Positions 1 to 12,511 are shown, numbered from the stretch's first letter. The stretch: 64,000 bases of DNA from Homarus americanus (GCF_018991925.1 NW_024724368.1:4625386-4689385), one strand, 5' to 3'. Notes: generated by a model not told the origin, from the letters alone. Translations and numbers: made by a program.

Positions 1-420
1 GAGAGGGTGAGGGGCGGGTGGGTGTAGGGAGAGAGAGGGCGTGGGCGGGTGGGTGTGGAGAGAGGGGCGGGGGGTGGGTGTAGGAGAGAAGGGCGGAGGG
101 CGGGGTGGGGTGTGGAGAGGGGCGGGGTGGGTGGGTGTGAGAGGGGAGAGGGCGGTGGGTGTAGGAGAGGGGCGGGGGGTGGGTGTAGGAGAGAGGGTGG
201 GGGTGGGGTAGGAGAGAAGGGGGGGCGGGTGGGTGTAGGAGGGGCGGGTGGGTGTAGGAGAGAGGGCGGGGGGGGGGAGAGAGGAGAGGAAGTGGGTGGG
301 GGGAAGGGTGGGGGGGAAATGAAGGAAGGGTTAAGGAAGGGAGAGGGAGGAAACAATGAGGGATGGATGGGAAGGAAGGATGAGAGAGAAGGAGGGAGGC
401 AGGGAGGGAGGGAGAAGTAT
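1..420 (+). repeat. G-rich minisatellite passing into a GGA/GAA purine tract
   Basis: Imperfect units with GGGCGGGTGGGTGTAGGAGA to about 270, then GGAAGG/GGGA purine-rich sequence. It could form G-quadruplexes. The open frame from about 49 to 423 (Gly/Arg/Glu-rich) is a repeat product. Confidence 0.9.
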
Positions 421-2331
421 TAGAGATAGAGGTGAGAGGTGAGGATCATCTTTTCCGTCATCCCAAGGTTGTAAACAAAGAAAGTGTTGTCTGTGTTCGC
501 TGTCTCATGTAAATAAAAATGTGTTGATGCTTTGTTGTCGACGACCAGTGTGTGTGTGTGTGTGTGTGTGTCAGGTGAGGGTCCTATAACCTTCTGCACA
601 CACACACACGAGAGTCAGAGTACAGATAGTGTGGGGCCTTACCTGGGTCGTGCGTGTACCTAGCGGGACAGGTAAATAAGGTGATGACAGTCGCTGGTGT
701 GTGGAGGGAGGGAGTTGGGTCTGGTGGTAAGCCCTTAAGTCCTTGATGCTGTGGTGAGTTGACTCTAAAGTGGATATAGTTACAGGTTTAATGTGTATAA
801 TAACGGTATTGTTTTGTCTGAGTGTCTTGAGTGTTACATGCAAAAGTACCTGATGAATACATAACATTTCAGTATTACAGTAACGGGTACAGCCTGATAC
901 ATGACAGATACAATAGGAGCCACTTCGGGTACGTGACATATATATAAAAAGCTATATTTAAATTTTTTTGTCTTAAGTTTTATTGTGTGAGGAAGAGTAT
1001 ATTGTGAGACTGTCTATTGTTTCCGGGTTACGACACATCTCCCTCTGTTGTTGTGTATCAATAAGTTGTTGTGATATTTTCCTCTTCATGTTTCCAATAC
1101 TTTTTGACACGAGAAAACAAATTCAACCTTGTTTTTAGGATTTAACTTTTATCAACAGGAAATTATTAACTGTTACCTTGAAAGTAGTGGATCTATTGTG
1201 ATATTTTTATATATATTTTTGCTTTAGCTTTTATCATTAGTAAATAGTTATTAGTGAGAATTAGTTAACTTTATATGGTGATTATTTGATTTGTTAGTGT
1301 CCATCGGGTTTACCAAGAAGTATTTATCGCAGAGAACTAAGGCCGCCCGCTTGGTGAAAGGTGGAGGCGACTGCTGCTCTCCTTGTTGTATCTCTGAATA
1401 TATAATTGTGGTGGGATAACTTGTTGACACTACCGTAGAGAAGGAACTATTAGAGGCACACAACTCTCTCTCTCTCTCTCTCTCAGGGGTGAGTTGGGAT
1501 GTAGTTTTTCTCGCCACTGCATAATTGTGTTGGAGTTGTACAAAGTTTTTTTTACGCAACTTTTATTTTTTCCTCCTATACAAGTTTAATTTATCTCTGG
1601 CAGAATGTGGTATCAATGCTCCTGCCAGTACCATAATATAGAAAGTTAAAATATAAATTAAAAAAGAAGAAGATTATTACGTTATAGTGAACTTTGGTAG
1701 ATAATTAAAGTTTAAGAGAATGGAACTTTTCCTTAATGTGAAGTCCTTCTGTGGAACTTTCTGGTGAGGAATATATTATTTGTTTTCACTCGTTTCTGAC
1801 CATCTGTGAGTAAAGGTTTCGGTTGAGTTATTCCCAACATTCACTGCCTTCTAAAACACACACGTTAACTGTACTGTGTGGACCCGCCAGAACTCTCATC
1901 AAAGCTCTTACTATTATCACAATCTGTCGTGTAAGATGGAAAAATAATTCATATGGGTTAACTAGTTGTTGAGGTACTGTGCTGTGAGGGGGGTGGGGTG
2001 GTCGTGCGGATATAGTGCTCGTTTTATACATTTTAGGGACACTGGTTCGCGCCCAGGTCATCCCAGTTCATTCACCTGTGTGGGTATCTACCGACTTGAC
2101 ATGTGGGACTGAAGGAGAAAAGTTATGAAATACAGGTCTAATGGTCCCTGCTGACACGTTCTGTAATGATTTATTGCCTTTAGACTACTTTATCGATGAT
2201 GATTACGACAATATTGGTGTTTGTGAGGGACTATATAACGGTGTACCTGCAGAAGGCGGTGAAGTGGTTGTCAGTGTGAGTGTGTGGTTATGGTATTGAT
2301 AAGGACTGGACCGTGGGGTGAGGAAGGTGGA
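421..2331. other. No gene seen; AT-rich unique sequence with small repeats
   Basis: Contains (GT)n at 549-571 and (CT)n at 1465-1484. TGGTTCGCGCCC at 2042 resembles a tRNA B box but no partner A box was found. Nothing else is recognisable. Confidence 0.6.
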
Positions 2332-2506
2332 GATATGAGTACAGATGTTAATGCGGGGATGTGAGTACAGGTGTTAATGCGGAGATGTGAGTACAGGTGT
2401 TAATGCGGAGATGTGAGTACAGGTGTTAATGCGGAGATGTGAGTACAGGTGTTAATGCGGGGATGTGAGTACAGGTGTTAACGCGGAGATATGAGTACAA
2501 GTGTTA
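2332..2506 (+). repeat. 26-bp minisatellite, about 6.7 copies
   Basis: Unit contains GTGAGTACAGGTGTTAATGC followed by GGAGAT, with one-base variants. Confidence 0.9.
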
Positions 2507-3476
2507 GGATAATGTTCATACAACTGTCTTGGCTGTGGCTGTCTGCTCCTTGACCCTGACGCCGCTAATCTGGGGCTGATTTTTTAGGGGGCTATCATGT
2601 GCGTGTGGTCCGGGGGTGAGGCTACGGCCGGCAATCATCACCATCGGGGGGCGCTTCAGGTGTGTGTGTGTTTTATTCATACATACATACATACATGCAT
2701 ACATTACTTGCTCCTGAACAGCCCCTCAATAATCTACTTACCTTCGTGTGGCGAGTCCCAAGGTGTTTTAAAAGTCACTTGTTTAGATCAGGTCAAGTAG
2801 TGAGGATAGAAAGTCGCTGTCATTGTGTTGTTGATAGAAGGAAGGCAACTATACATCTCAAAACACCTACATAGCAAACACCTCAGCTGCCAGGAAGCAA
2901 ATAGAGGCATATTTTTGACCGAGAGAGAGAGAGAGAGAGGGGGGGACGGAAGATTGGTTCACATTAGTGGGTCAGTATTTGGAAAGGTTGTATGTAGTGT
3001 GTTCATTTATTTATTTATTTATTTATTTATCATCAGTCTTGTATTTGTGTCAGGGCTTCCACCTTGATCACCGCCCATATTTTACAGTTTTCATGACCAA
3101 TGTTTAGAGTTGTGTTAAAAAGGCTTCTTACTTTCTTCTTTTAAACATGGCGAGCAGCGTTGAGTGTATCTTGTGTAATTTAAATGACGAGATTAATAAG
3201 GACAAAAATTAGTTACGCTTTAGAACAATTGTTTACATTATGACAGACCGAGAAGGAGTGTTTTGGTGTGGCGGTAGACTGCGTGGTCGACCTCCCCGTG
3301 TTGGCTGCAGGATGGCTATAAATACTCGTGGGTTTGTCTCATTTGCCAGAAATACTCGACTGTTCCCTGACACCCATAGTAGATTCATCACCTGTCTGCA
3401 TTACTTACATCAGCTGACCCACCGAGCCTGACCTAACTGTCTTTAATATCATATTCCGAGGGTGAGATTGGGGGAG
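2507..3476. other. No gene seen; small simple repeats
   Basis: Contains CATA units (2679-2704), a GA tract (2923-2939) and a (TTTA)n tract (3003-3030). No supportable coding exon. Confidence 0.5.
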
Positions 3477-3478
3477 TA

Positions 3479-3561
3479 TAGTAAAAACCTCCATTTAGCG
3501 GATATCAATAGGCTCGATATAGCGGACTATACTTTCCTACCGTTATATAGAGGTTTCATTG
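3479..3561. mobile_element. Short TA-flanked MITE, single-unit form
   Basis: 83 bp with inverted ends AGTAAAAACCTCCATTTAGC and TTATATAGAGGTTTCATTG, with TA on both sides (3477-3478, 3562-3563). Same end family as 60250-60373 and 48505-48691. Confidence 0.65.
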
Positions 3562-3583
3562 TATGCGGTGTTACTCTGGGGAT

Positions 3584-3678
<95 letters not shown>

Positions 3679-3693
3679 TTATTACCAAAGTTC

Positions 3694-3737
<44 letters not shown>
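3584..3737. repeat. (TA)n, T-run and (GT)n compound microsatellite
   Basis: About 87 bp of TA, a T-run to 3680, a short link, then GT at 3697-3737. Confidence 0.95.
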
Positions 3738-3741
<4 letters not shown>

Positions 3742-4273
3742 GTTTCATTATGCTTCTCATCGTCTTTCTTGTTGTCGTGTGGAATAGAACAATAGTACTA
3801 AGAACATACAGTATATCCTGGTCTGGCAGTTGTGTGAGAATAAATACTTTTTTGGGGGGGGGTTAATATAATGGTATACAACTTGTGTGTTTAGTTGCCA
3901 TGGTAATAAATCTTTGGAAAAAAATAATTAGATTGACCTTTTTTGTATAAACTTGTATTGTGGTGTAACTATAAAGCCATATTGTCTACCTTTTGACCTT
4001 TTAAATCACATATATTGTATAGAAACCTTTATGGTGTTGTATTAGACTTTTACACTTATTGTTTCCTCTTTCACTCAGATTGACAAAAATAAATATTGTT
4101 AAAATGTCTCGTTAAGTTGGTTTATTGTGTCCATTGTTTATTGGTAATGAGGTAATTCACCTGTAGTTATTTTTTTTACCTGGGCGAGTTTTTTTTTTAT
4201 TTCTTTAGGTGTGTTTGATCACGTATAATACCTGTAGCAGAGATCCCATACAATATAATGGAGTGGAGGAACG
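3738..4273. other. No gene seen; AT-rich
   Basis: AT-rich sequence with poly-T runs near 4171 and 4189. Nothing recognisable. Confidence 0.5.
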
Positions 4274-4801
4274 TGTGTAGGTGTTGATGGCAGGGTATAG
4301 TGTAGGTGTTGATGGCAGGGTATAGTGTAGGTGTTGATGGCAGGGTATAGTGTAGGTGTTGATGGCAGGGTATAGTGTAGGTGTTGGTGGCAGGGCATAG
4401 TGTAGGTGTGGCAGGGGTGGTGTTGATGGCAGGGTAGTGTTGGTGGCATAGGTAGGTGTTGGGCAGGGTACAGTGGTAGGTTGGCAGGTGTTGGCAGGGC
4501 ATAGTGTAGGTGTTGATGGCAGGGCATAGTGTAGTGTGTGATGGCAGGTATAGTGTAGGTGTTGGTAGCAGGGTATAGTGTAGGTGTTGATGGCAGGGTA
4601 TAGTGTAGGTAGCAGGCAGGGTATAGTGTAGGTGTTGGTGGCAGGTATAGTGTAGGTGTTGGTGGCAGGCATAGTGTAGGTGTTGGTGGCAGGGTATAGT
4701 GTAGGTGTTGGTGGCAGGGTATAGTGTAGGTGTTGGTGGCAGGGTATAGTGTAGGTGTTGGTAGCAGGGTATAGTGTAGGTGTTGGTGGCAGGGTATAGT
4801 G
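4274..4801 (+). repeat. 25-bp minisatellite, about 21 copies
   Basis: Unit contains GTGTAGGTGTTGGTGGCAGG then GTATA, with GAT/GGT variants and small deletions between 4400 and 4620. Long open frames on the minus strand (Tyr/Thr/Pro/His-rich) arise from the repeat. Confidence 0.95.
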
Positions 4802-5233
4802 AAAACACCTGTGGGAAGATCTTGTCTGGCTGGATGTGTTTTACGTGTCTGCAGGAACATGTCATGAACAACATCGTATAAGGGGAAAGTTATGTATATA
4901 TATTACCTGTGTTATTCTCGGTAATATATCTACACTTTACCGCGGGAAGCTGGAACAAAACAGATCTCGGTACATGACGCTACCTGATGTATGGATAAAA
5001 CACAACATCTTGGATAATTAGGATAACATTTCACCTTCTGATAGTGGGTGTGGCCTTCTCTTGTCTCCATGACTGTACGGGTGATTTTGGGTCACCTTGA
5101 AGTCGATTTGTTTTTGTTGGTTGATTTAGTGATTAGTTAGATTGTGGTTAATATATGATGTTAGGATTGGCACTTATTGGTGTGTAAGACTTGCGTGTGT
5201 TGGGGGGCTGTACAGTATATAGTGTGGCTTCAT
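4802..5233. other. No gene seen
   Basis: Unique AT-rich sequence; nothing recognisable. Confidence 0.5.
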
Positions 5234-5342
5234 TCACCTGTATCTTCTTGACTGTATCTCTGACTGTATCTTCTTGACTGTATCTTCTTGACTGTATCTC
5301 TGACTGTATCTCTGACTGTATCTTCTTGACTGTATCTCCTTG
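5234..5342 (+). repeat. Short tandem array of CTGTATCT units
   Basis: Alternates TTCTTGACTGTATC and TCTGACTGTATC, about 14- and 12-bp forms. Confidence 0.85.
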
Positions 5343-5720
5343 TTCCATCTACCGTGTTCGCTCATCCGTGTGGGTTGAGTAGTAACTTATAACAAACTCT
5401 CGACCACACCTCCTCGTGATTTCTGTTACCTCTCTGTATTATTTGATGTACATATACACCTGAGACTCCTGCCAGGACCCTGTTTCTATAATATCTAATA
5501 AACTGTTGTGCTGACCTCGCCATTGTCTTCTGGATCGATGTCTTAGATTATACTATTAAAGGTGTGAAATAATTAGGTGTTTAACAAGACCTTAACCTCA
5601 TTTTAGTGACCTCAGGTGTTGTGTGTTTATACCTGTCAGGTATTTGGGGGGAATTCCTTGGTTGAGTGATAAAAAAATGAACTTTAATTAAGGATGTGTA
5701 TTGATAGAGTCTAGCCTTCG
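5343..5720. other. No gene seen
   Basis: Unique sequence; nothing recognisable. Confidence 0.5.
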
Positions 5721-6024
5721 TACTCAAGCATTCTTACCTGTACTCGAGCATTCTTATCTGTACTCGAACATTCTTACCTGTACTCAAGCATTCTTACCTG
5801 TACTCGAGCAGTCTTACCTGTACTCAAGCATTCTTACCTGTACTCGAGCAGTCTTACCTGTACTCGAGCATTCTTACCTGTACTCGAGCATTCTTACCTG
5901 TACTCGAGCATTCTTACCTGTACTCGAACATTATTACCTGTACTCGAGCATTCTTACCTGTACTCGAGCATTCTTACCTGTACTCGAGCATTCTTACCTG
6001 TCCTCGAGCATTCTTACCTGTACT
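5721..6024 (+). repeat. 20-bp minisatellite, about 15 copies
   Basis: Unit TACTCGAGCATTCTTACCTG with C/G and A/G variants. The open frame across it is a repeat product: 20 bp rotates through all three frames. Confidence 0.95.
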
Positions 6025-6606
6025 AATTAGTTAAGTTTGTACTCTAACTGGTACTCAGGGAACATAATAGTTAAGGTAGAGTTTTGGTGTAAATTTTATT
6101 CTATTTCAGCCCGTTATTGTAGTTCTGTCTTACGAGGATTAATTAACGTGTGAACCTTTGATAATCTCCCCAGGTAATAACAGTCAGGCTGTATAATAAC
6201 TGGTAGTGTAGTTGATTGTTTAATAGCTAATATAGTAGTGACAGTCTTCTACCGGCGGGTGAGTGACTGACGGTGTATGACTGTGTGTGTGTTGATGGCT
6301 GGGACCAGGTGTGAACTCAGCAGGTGTCGATGGGCCGTGGTGTTCACCTCACGGGGTCAGTGTCCTGGAGCTGACTGTAGTGTCTGTGTGTATTGATTCT
6401 TGCAACACTCTGTGGTCGTGTCGGGATCTTAACGTCTTTAATGCTGCTGGTGTGTTTTTTTTGTTAATGTATTCTCTTGTTTTATTATTATCGTTTATGA
6501 TTGTTACCTTTTGCTCCTTCTGTGTGGCCCTCTAGTGATGTGACTGTAATAATCCTGCTACTGGTAAGCTCTAGAATATATCTCTTGTTGTCTCTGGTCT
6601 CGTGAT
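6025..6606. other. No gene seen
   Basis: Unique sequence between the 20-bp minisatellite and the SINE. A 74-codon frame at 6311-6535 has no recognisable content. Confidence 0.5.
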
Positions 6607-6925
6607 GTTGCTCTGGGCTCTGTAATGGTCAGCATGCTCGCCTCACAAGCGAGCGGACCCAGGTTCGATCCCCGGACAGGGTGAAACTATGGGGACCTGG
6701 ATGTTAATCGATTTGCGGATCGTGTTCCGGGGTAATGGTTAGCCCGGGTAGTTGGGTAGTTGTCCGGTCTTCTCGGACTATTCCTTGACACTGGGTCATG
6801 CAACTCGTTAACTTAGGGTGTGGTTGTTGTGTTGGTGACATCTTCTACACCTAAAACAAATTCACGCCTAGGTGGCCCTTGGGCCGGCCATCCTGAAACA
6901 CGAGGGGCAACCATTATTATATTAT
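6607..6925 (+). mobile_element. tRNA-derived SINE, family A, copy 1
   Basis: The head looks like a tRNA: TAATGGTCAGCATGCTCGCC (A-box region), then GGTTCGATCCCC (B box), the internal RNA polymerase III promoter. The body matches 8614-8975 (TGTTAATCGATTTGCGGATC, GTTCCGGGGTAATGG, GGTGGCCCTTGGGCCGGCC) and ends in ACGAGGGGCAACCATTAT. It lacks about 48 internal bases present in copy 2. The left edge is approximate. Confidence 0.85.
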
Positions 6926-8476
6926 TAATAATATGTCCTTCATGGCTTGCCTTTATTGACCTGTCTCTGGTGAGGGGGAGTTGGGGACCTATTATGTTGT
7001 GCCTGTAATAGCCTAACCTGCCTCTGATAGTATAGGGCTGTGTGTCTGCCTGTCTGTCATTGCTTGTGTGTGTCAGTGAGTGCTTAGTGTGTGCTCCTTC
7101 GTTCAGGCGGCGGCTTGAGTCTCCTGTCCTGTTCTCCCGTGTACAGTATTAACTTGTAGCATCACGGAGCTAAAAAGTATAATCGTCCATTGTGGGAGCC
7201 ATTGTACTAATTCTCATTATGGTAATGTATCCATTTATGGGAGTGGTGCAGTATGGTGGTTATCCTCGCGTCTGTCAGGGCGGCCGAGGAGGGGAGATTG
7301 GCAATAGCGAACGGTCCGGTCTTGTGAGATTTTCAGGGAAACAAATTTAGCTTAGGTCGTTGTTATGGCGCCTACAGACAAACAGACAGCTCAAGAAAAT
7401 GTAGTTAGGTGAACTTTACCAGGTGTTCAACATCAAAAAGTGGACTTGGAATTTTTCATAGACCTGGAATGAATATTTAAGAAACTTCATTATAAGGGTC
7501 GGGCGTACTTGACTTTGGTGTTATCAAGGTTACAGAAGTTATTATGACGAGAATGTCTTGGACACTTATTATCTCAAGAACCTACTGTACTGTACGCTAT
7601 CTTATCTGACGTGACCTGTTCCGTGTATATACCTGGTTGTCTTGATGACGACTGTGAGGCCACTTTGCTACTCACCCTCTTATCTCCCCCATCACCCTCT
7701 CCATCACCCACCCTCACCCTCCCACACCCTCCCACACCCTCCCTCACCTTCCCTCTCCCCTCACCAGGTAGATATTGAAGGAACTTACCAAATATACCTT
7801 TAAATGTGACCAAAACTGTTCCAGGATGTTATCATATTTTTTTTACTGAGGGAATAACGATAAAACTTTTCCCAATAACACTGAAATTTCTCGCATAATT
7901 GCAACATTTCAATTGGTTTCCCCACGAGAATTGGATTATTTTCTTCAACCAACAAGAAAATGACAATTAATTCCTCACAGCGTTTGGTTATATATTAGAA
8001 TATTAGCTTTATCGTGTTCCCAGAGTGTTGACCCCGCGTGTAAAAGACAGACAGGGAGGTATTGGAAGCCCGCGCCCCGCCACATACCGCCAGGCCTGAA
8101 GGGTGAGAACAGCGAGGGGAGGGAGTCTGTAGTACCGACACACACCAACACTCTACCTTCCCTCACTACAGGAAAGGGAAACTGTAGAGAGAAATGACAA
8201 GGAACTTAACAGTAACCAAAAGAAAACTATAGAGAAATAAGAAAGGACTGAACAAAATAAATATAGGTTTGTATACAGGAGATGGAGGACAGACGGTGAC
8301 AGAAAGAACCCCCCAAAAAATAATGACTCGACCTTGTTAGTACTGAGAGTTAAGTGTTACTCCTGTGTAGAGAGTTATGAACGTGTGATGACGGAGTGTT
8401 TGACAATTCTTTATTTATTTAAGCAGTTAATGGCATCCGCCCACACACACACACACACACACACACCATGACTTAA
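6926..8476. other. No gene seen; unique sequence with a C-rich patch
   Basis: CCCTC/CACC-rich patch at 7671-7765 and (CA)n at 8443-8465. No supportable gene. Confidence 0.5.
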
Positions 8477-8568
8477 CCCTTTCACAGCGGGAGGTTACCC
8501 TAGGCTGAATAAAGTCGTCCGGCGGTAGCCAGAATAAAATGGCAAGTGCGTGACACGCGGTGAAAGGG
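8477..8568. mobile_element. piggyBac-like MITE, 92 bp, TTAA target
   Basis: The inverted ends CCCTTTCACAGCGGG and CGCGGTGAAAGGG are flanked by TTAA on both sides (8473-8476 and 8569-8572). TTAA duplication with CCC...GGG ends is the piggyBac pattern. There is no coding capacity. Confidence 0.75.
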
Positions 8569-8613
8569 TTAACTAACATCATTAATAAACCTTGTGTCAT
8601 GTATGTATGTATG

Positions 8614-8975
8614 GCGACCTGTTGTGTAATGGTCAGCATGCTCGCCTCGCAAGCCAGCGGACCAAAGTTCGATCCCCGGGCAGGGTGAAACTTTGGCCAA
8701 TTATGTTTACGCCATTTGCCTCTGTCTACCCAGCAGTAATTGAGGACCTGGATGTTAATCGATTTGCGGATCGTATTCCGGGGTAATGGTTAGCCAGTGC
8801 AGTTGGCAAGTTGTCCGGTCTTCTCGGACTATTCCTTGACACTGGGTTATGCAACTCGTTAACTCGGGGTGTGGTTGTTGTGTTGATGACAGCTTCTACA
8901 CCTTAAACAAATTCACGCCTAGGTGGCCCTTGGGCCGGCCATCCTCGTTACACGAGGGGCAACCATTATATATAG
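8614..8975 (+). mobile_element. tRNA-derived SINE, family A, copy 2
   Basis: Full-looking 362-bp copy: tRNA-like head GCGACCTGTTGTGTAATGG, GCATGCTCGCC, B box AGTTCGATCCCC (G to A at its first position), a central domain with CCAGCAGTAATTGAGGACC, and an ACGAGGGGCAACC end. It is bounded by ATGT repeats on both sides (8599-8612 and 8976-8989), which fits a 14-bp target duplication inside an (ATGT)n site. Confidence 0.9.
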
Positions 8976-9226
8976 ATGTATGTATGTATAATTCTATCCA
9001 GTTATTGATGTATTACTTATGGTTGTTTCCACGTTTCAGGTAAGCGAGGGTGTGGACGAGGACAACAGAGGTGAGGTAAGAGTTGTGGACGGTACAGTAC
9101 TGTGTGTGTTGGTCACCCTGGTTACGTGGGAGGGGGAGGGAGGGGGAGGGGAGTGTAAAGAGAGGAAATATTTGAGGGCAGGGCCGAGGAGAGCCTTGTT
9201 AAGCTGTTGTGGTGTGGCGAGCAAGT

Positions 9227-9228
<2 letters not shown>

Positions 9229-9304
<76 letters not shown>
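9229..9304. repeat. (CT)n microsatellite, about 76 bp
   Basis: Uninterrupted TC repeat followed by CATCATCATC. Confidence 0.98.
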
Positions 9305-9309
<5 letters not shown>

Positions 9310-9395
9310 CATCCTGTTACTATACATCCTCGTTTATTTCACGTTCCAAGAGTAATAGTTTCCTTATCACCATTCCTCACCTTCCCTCCCCGGCT

Positions 9396-9640
9396 CCCTA
9401 TCCCTTGTCATCCACCCATCCATTGCCCTCCTGGCCCCCTCCCTCCTCCGTCTCCCAGGCCCCTATCCCTTGTCATCCACCCATCCATTGCCCTCCTGGC
9501 CCCCCTCCCTCCCTCCTCCCCTCCCAGGCCCCTATCCCTTGTCATCCACCATCCATTGCCCTCCTGGCCCTCCCTCCTCCCTCTCCCAGGCCCCTATCCC
9601 TTGTCATCCACCCATCTATTCTCCTTGGCCGCCTGTCCCT
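9396..9640 (+). repeat. 62-69-bp C-rich minisatellite, about four copies
   Basis: Units begin CCCTATCCCTTGTCATCCAC and end in CTCCCAGGC; copy lengths differ by small C-tract changes. Confidence 0.9.
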
Positions 9641-10249
9641 TGTCTTCCATCCCTCTCCCTGATTTGCTGTTTATCACAATGGTGTTTGGATTTGTCAGTG
9701 TTTATAGCGAGGTGAGTATTTTTAGACGAGGGGGGGGGGAGGGTCTGACTGCCTGATATGACTGCTTGTGTTATTCCTCTGAGGGTATTATTATCTGATG
9801 ATTTTGTAACCTGTATCTACAGCCTGTGTTAGTAAAGTGTTCAGTACCACTTGTTGTTGTTCACTGTGAGGCGATTTGTGAACTGGTATAGCTTACAGTG
9901 TTGTGTTATGTATTTTTTATGTATATTTTTCATCCTGGGGTAGTTATTGTGGTGGTGGTAGTAGTACTAGTGGTGGTAGTACTAGTGGTGGTGGTGGTGG
10001 TGGTAGTCGTTGTGGTAGTAGTAGTAGTGGTGATGGTGGGGTGGTGTGTGTGTGTGTAATGGTTGTTGGTTAATAGATAATCCGTTTGTTCGAGGTTTAG
10101 AGCTGATATAATTAATTAACCGCAGTTTATCTTACAGTATAGCAGAGCCAATGAGTGATGGGGTGTACGGTTAAGTGGTTTAGGTTTAATGATGACACTG
10201 CGGTTGGTCTTTTTTTCGTCATTGTGGTTAGCTTTGACGTGTGTCTGTC

Positions 10250-10256
<7 letters not shown>
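9641..10256. other. No gene seen; GGT/AGT-rich sequence
   Basis: GTGGTAGTAGT-type low-complexity sequence at about 9950-10035, otherwise unique. Confidence 0.5.

Positions 10257-10301
<45 letters not shown>
10257..10301. repeat. (GT)n microsatellite
   Basis: GT repeat preceded by CTGTCTGTCTGT. Confidence 0.95.
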
Positions 10302-10302
<1 letters not shown>

Positions 10303-12000
10303 CTATCACATAAGTTACAGCTGTTCACTAATATCTCCTGTCATAAATTGCCTCACCAAGACTCACGCCGTTTGGTATATCACATAAAGGCGAGATATTA
10401 CTATTTGAGATCGCCTTTGAGGTGTGTACGTGATGGACAACTGTGGGCGAGAGTTTTAAAGCTTTGAAGTTAGACCAGAAGAGAATTTCAAAACTGTCCT
10501 TGTGGGTGGATGATTGTATGTGGTGGTGTTGGTATGTGGTGGTAGTGGTGTTAGTGGTGGCGACTTGTGGTGGTGTCGGTGATTTGTGGTGGTGGTGGTG
10601 ATATGTGGGGGTGTTGGTGGTGGGGGTATGTGGTGTTGGTGGTGGGGGTATGTGGTGTTGGTGGTGGGGGAGGAGGAAGTGTGGGATGTAGTTGGTGCCC
10701 ACCGTCCTGCTCACCCTCAAGTGTGACGTGTTATGAAGTGCTTCCTCGCCTGCACGTCTGTCTGTCTTTCACTCACACATACACACACTTAAGGAACACA
10801 CACACACACACACACACATACATATTCAAGGGTAAAGCTGTTGTGAAATACTGGACGTTCAGAACTAATATTGTCAACCACCGAGTACGTCATTATCAGT
10901 GATAATTTTAGTGTGTGGGAGATAGAGGCTGGAGGGTGAATCACCATCACTACAGACAGACGAATGTGTGGGTTAGGGAAGGTGATCTGCTGAAGGCGTG
11001 GCAGCAGCAGTGTCGGGCATTAGGGTCATTCGCGCCAGCAGACAGAAAACACCGCCTCCTGCACCTCACTCCCTTGAAGCCAGTCTCCCCACCATCATCT
11101 GGTATGTACAGTGCTTATATAACCAAGGCGTTATTGATTACACTACTGGAATAACACATCTGTACACTTGGAGAATGACGCACGTACCTTAGATCACAGT
11201 ACACATGACGCGTTATAGAGTTGCCGATATGACATAGTGGCTCTGTGGCGCCATTACCTCGGGAACGGACAGGTGAGCTCAGTGCGAATGGAAAGTAGAG
11301 TTGTACGTAATGATGTGGGGGGGACGTATGGTGGACACACACACGAGTACAGGACACACTGCCATCTGTACCTCCTCTACCACACCAGAAAAAAGTTAGA
11401 AAAGTAATTATCTAGAAAATAACCAGAGAAGGAAAAATTGTACAGTAATATGCGGTAATTACAGGAATAAGTCTTAATAGATGTAAACTTGTGTAGTGTA
11501 GTGTAGTGTAGTGTAGTGTATAGTGTATAGCCAAACCTTCTGGTGAACTATAAAGCGTTTCCAACTCTCTTCTAATATACTGTTCCATAATAAATTCCTT
11601 TCATCAGATTCAATTCCCTGTTTACAAACCCACTCCCCCTCCCTCACCCCTCCCTCACCCCTCCTAATTCATTAATATGTATTTGGGAATTAATTAAATC
11701 CCAGTGTTATTCAGGAAGTAAAACGTGTAGTTAGGATGTTGTAGGATAATTATAAAATACTGTGAAGGTCCCTGAGTGGCTGGGCTGGTACTCGTGGTGT
11801 AGTGGAGAGGTACAGATCTCGCTGAGTGCCACTTGAGTGTGTTAATTCCTCTGTTTGTTACGAGGTTGTGGGCTAATGAGTGATGAGGAGGAGGAGAGGA
11901 AGATGAGTAAGAGAAAGAGGAAAAGGAGGTGAGGAGCAACATTTGGAGGAAGAGGGAGAAAAAGAGAAGGAAGAGGGAGAATACCACCATGAGATTTGTA
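10302..12000. other. No gene seen; GGT-rich, CA and GTAGT repeats
   Basis: GGT-rich sequence 10520-10680, (CA)n 10797-10818, (GTAGT)n 11494-11522, purine-rich 11880-11985. Nothing else recognised. Confidence 0.5.
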
Positions 12001-12004
12001 CACA

Positions 12005-12064
<60 letters not shown>
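12001..12064. repeat. (CA)n microsatellite
   Basis: CA repeat with one CATA break near 12010. Confidence 0.97.
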
Positions 12065-12067
<3 letters not shown>

Positions 12068-12278
12068 TTAAGAACAAATATACACAGCAATAGAGACAAC
12101 AACAGCAAACACAAAAGAAGAAAGTTGTAATAAGGAGAAGAGATGATAAAAGAAGATAGGATGAAAGGAGAGGAAGGGTGCTGTAGATGGTGTGATAGTG
12201 AAGGAAGGAAGGTTGGTTGGAAGGAAGAGATGAGGGGAAAGGTGACATATTGATAATTAATTAGGGGTTGCTTCGGCG

Positions 12279-12302
12279 AGAGAGAGAGAGAGAGAGAGAG
12301 AG
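12279..12302. repeat. (GA)n microsatellite with shared flank
   Basis: The GA tract is preceded by GGGGTTGCTTCGGC; its complement resembles the flank of the CT tract at 13959-14031. Confidence 0.9.
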
Positions 12303-12511
12303 TAGGTAAAATCATAAGTCAGCCATCCTTCCCACCTCCCTGTCCTCATCTTCTCTTCCCCCCCCACCTCACCTTCCTCCCCTCCACACTACCCCAACGC
12401 AACACCACTCGTTTGCTGGCGGAAAATGGGCTGGTTAAAAAGTTGTGCTGGTCGTGACAGCCACAAAAGAAGCGGTGGGCGGGTTGGGTCTGGCGGGCTC
12501 AACTGCTTTTG

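Noticed and set aside
2040..2095. GGTTCGCGCCC resembling a SINE or tRNA B box
   Set aside because: No A box and no match to the SINEs in the window.
4197..4874. Three overlapping minus-strand open frames of 155-225 codons, Tyr/Thr/Pro/His-rich
   Set aside because: Pure product of the 25-bp minisatellite.
6622..6675. tRNA gene
   Set aside because: tRNA-like head is part of a repeated SINE body shared with 8614-8975; stems are imperfect.
9019..9756. 245-codon Ser/Leu/Pro-rich open frame
   Set aside because: Built from a CT microsatellite and a C-rich minisatellite.
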